This document shows, piece after piece, positions 30,023 through 31,594 of a DNA stretch of 31,594 bases (its first letter is position 1; the number at the start of each line of letters is the position of its first letter). The position numbers were made by a program, and so were the translations under genes. Under the pieces are notes generated by a model. That model searched no databases. It was not told where the DNA came from and worked only from the letters and a program-made list of their open reading frames with translations. Source of the DNA: Neocallimastix lanati (nom. inval.) (taxonomy: Eukaryota > Neocallimastigomycota > Neocallimastigomycetes > Neocallimastigales > Neocallimastigaceae); NCBI GenBank assembly GCA_016946835.1, contig JACVTC010000407.1, positions 1 through 31,594 on the forward strand, given 5' to 3'.

Positions 30023-31381
30023 TTTGTTTAAATATTTCTTGTTGTATATTAATGAGGTGATTAAATAAGAATAAATTTGGAAATACAACTTTAAAAATAT
30101 AATTTAATAGGTAATTTAATATCGAATCAATTTTTAAAACAATATATTTTAGTAACTTTTGAAAATAATAATTTTATTTGCTTTCTTTAGTAGATATAAG
30201 CTCGAAATCCTTATCGACAACTTAGTAGAAATTATAAAGCACGAGGTTCTTTTCGACCACTTTATTAAGAATAATTTTTAAGTTCGAAATCTTTATCGAC
30301 AACTTAATAGAATAATTTTAAGTTCGAAATCTTTATCGACAACTTAATAGAATATTTTTCAAGCTCGAAATCTTTATCGACCACTTGAATTTTGTAATTT
30401 AGTATATTTGTAGTAATAAATTTAGAAGCAAAGTTTTTATTTATTATTTTCACCTTTCAAAAATTTTTTCTTTTAAACGATAAATATTGTATTGTTGTAG
30501 CTAATAAAATTATTAATTAATTATAATTATTAAACACAAAAAATAATCTTTATTGTCGTACAATCTGATAGTACACACTGTCTGACGTGCAGCTTACCTA
30601 ATGGTGTCATGCCACGCGTGTGCCACGATTACTATATTCAATATAAAATATAGCAGTTCAGAGCCTACTAGCCCAATTACTATGTAGGATAAACTTAATC
30701 CGATAATCTATGTACGGAATAAAAAAAATTTTAAAAGTATTCAATAATATTTTTATTAACTAATAAAAATTAACTAAAAACACAATATTTTCAAAGTAAA
30801 TTAAGATTCTATTACAGGAATTATATAACAAATAAAGTACCAGTAATAAAAAAAAAATAAAAAAAAAAATTTAAATGGCGAAGTTAGCCAAAATCTGATA
30901 CTTTATATAATAAAGTGCCTTATAACTAGCACAAAGAAAAATAAAAAAAAATATAAAAAAAAACAATCTTACGCCTTCGGTGACGTAAGCTCCTTATTCG
31001 CCAGTGCTTGGAAAGTACCCGCACCTTCGTGTGTTGAAACGTTGAAGGCTGAACTATTATTACCGGGTTGGTAACCAAATACCTTCGTCTACTTTCCAAT
31101 TAATTCCCAAATAACTATTATCCAATAACCTACTATGAATAATAGAATTTTGTTGTTTTCTGGAAATACACTGTATGAGCTCTATCCGCTCCTTGTTATA
31201 ATTTAAAATCTTTTTTTTAGAATCTTAATTTTACTTATTTAAAAAAAAATTTTTTTTTTTATATATATATCAAACAAGCGCCATAGGTTAATCAAAGGAT
31301 TAACGACTTACTTGTTTATCAATATAAAATAAAAAAAAAATTAAAAAAAATCTATGTTATTTACTATTATTTCTATTTAAT
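30023..31381 (-). other. Element D untranslated leader
   Basis: No ORF of note. Contents: tandem TCGA-rich repeats at about 30198-30388; a GC-richer part 30560-30720 with two CGTGGCA copies on the minus strand; a GC-richer part 30966-31075 with CTTACG/CGTAAG arms; poly(A) runs; and a perfect 7-bp hairpin GTTAATC-AAAG-GATTAAC at 31287-31304. Confidence 0.6.
30198..30388 (-). repeat. Five imperfect tandem repeats in the D leader
   Basis: Units of roughly 40-50 bp built around GCTCGAAATCTTTATCGAC on the plus strand. On the minus strand the units read GTGGTCGA or GTTGTCGA plus AAAG, resembling the GTGGAGGTCGAAA motif in the leaders of A and C. Confidence 0.7.
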
Positions 31382-31382
31382 T

Positions 31383-31399
31383 CCCCGATATCTCCACCA
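31383..31399 (-). promoter_or_regulatory. Primer-binding site of element D, leader-side copy
   Basis: TGGTGGAGATATCGGGG on the minus strand, similar to C's PBS. It lies 6 nt from a duplicated CCTTAACA LTR-like end. Confidence 0.65.
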
Positions 31400-31481
31400 T
31401 ATAAATGTTAAGGTTTTAGAGAATTAAATAAAAATAAAGTAAGAAAAAATCTATGTTATTTACTATTATTTCTATTTAATT

Positions 31482-31498
31482 CCCCGATATCTCCACCA
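31482..31498 (-). promoter_or_regulatory. Primer-binding site of element D, LTR-side copy
   Basis: The same 17-mer, 5 nt from the putative LTR end CCTTAACA. It is probably the original position, with the other copy made by tandem duplication. Confidence 0.65.
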
Positions 31499-31503
31499 TA
31501 AAA

Positions 31504-31594
31504 TGTTAAGGTTTTAGAGAATTAAATAAAAATAAAGTAAGAAACACAAATTTATTTATTTTATTTATTTATTTTATTAAATTTATTTGATTTT
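31504..31594 (-). repeat. Putative end of the 5' LTR of element D (cut by window edge)
   Basis: Inferred from the PBS. On the minus strand the LTR would end CCTTAACA. The other copy is outside the window, so the boundary cannot be confirmed. Confidence 0.5.

Larger units (their letters stand above)
31345..31540. repeat. 99-bp tandem duplication spanning the D PBS and LTR end
   Basis: Two copies, offset by 99 bp (for example TCTATGTTAT at 31351 and 31450). The second lacks 2 bp (CCATAAAATG against CCATATAAATG). Each contains the PBS and the last bases of the LTR. Confidence 0.88.
25714..31594 (-). mobile_element. Element D: older Ty3/gypsy retrotransposon, minus orientation, truncated at both window-visible ends
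   Basis: Reads right to left: start of the 5' LTR (31504 on), duplicated PBS, leader, gag, pol. The integrase coding is cut at the ATGAA insertion site; the rest and the 3' LTR should lie left of element A, outside the window. It carries stops and frameshifts and is the host into which C (and A) inserted. Confidence 0.9.

Noticed and set aside
30966-31075. Homology between this D leader patch and the GC-richer patch of the C LTR (15437-15470)
   Set aside because: Only short similar words (CCTTCGTGATACAAGCTCC against CCTTCGGTGACGTAAGCTCC), and the elements lie in opposite orientation; too weak to claim.

Overview
The window is very AT-rich eukaryotic DNA: long poly(A)/poly(T) runs, AAT-coded asparagine tracts, and no host gene that I can recognise. 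Essentially all of it is nested Ty3/gypsy-type LTR retrotransposons. The composition, the Asn-rich proteins and a Tf1-like chromovirus suggest an early-diverging fungus, such as an anaerobic gut fungus (Neocallimastigomycota) or another very AT-rich lineage. That is an inference; a dictyostelid-like host is not excluded.

I resolve four elements. Element A (+ strand, 1-13716, left end outside the window) has LTRs 1-566 (partial) and 12963-13716, gag from 1406 and pol to 12950. Its gag is split by element B (- strand, 2211-8993), an intact-looking chromovirus with LTRs 2211-2983 and 8220-8993, one 1606-residue Gag-Pol ORF, and a 5-bp target duplication CTGAT. Element C (+ strand, 13722-25713) has 9-bp inverted termini, LTRs of unequal length (2091 and 1174 bp), gag 17632-18963 and pol 18957-24527 with one nonsense codon. 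Its target duplication is ATGAA. Element D (- strand, 25714 to the right edge) is the oldest layer: a decayed gag-pol cut inside the integrase catalytic core at the ATGAA site, with its leader, a duplicated primer-binding region and the start of its 5' LTR at the right edge.

The layering, read with LTR divergence counted by eye, is D first, then C into D's integrase, then A exactly at the left ATGAA copy flanking C, then B into A's gag. B's LTRs are almost identical, A's differ slightly, and C's differ more outside the repeat array.

A, C and D are related non-chromodomain elements. They share a gag-pol junction made of a TTTAAAC or TTTAAAT slippery heptamer, a 6-7 nt spacer containing the gag stop codon, and a hairpin with conserved TGGGAG/CTCCCA arms and an 8-nt loop that differs in each element. 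This is a near-canonical -1 ribosomal frameshift signal, and pol is in the -1 frame in each case. B uses a different strategy: a single ORF, and a putative self-primed reverse transcription signal in which 11 nt next to the 5' LTR are exactly complementary to an LTR sequence 38 nt downstream of a TATA box.

Other striking points are the asymmetric expansion of a 54-bp, almost G-free minisatellite in C's 5' LTR, with a 270-bp higher-order period; a DSCS protease motif in C and D in place of D[ST]G; and large Asn-rich expansions inside C's Pol.
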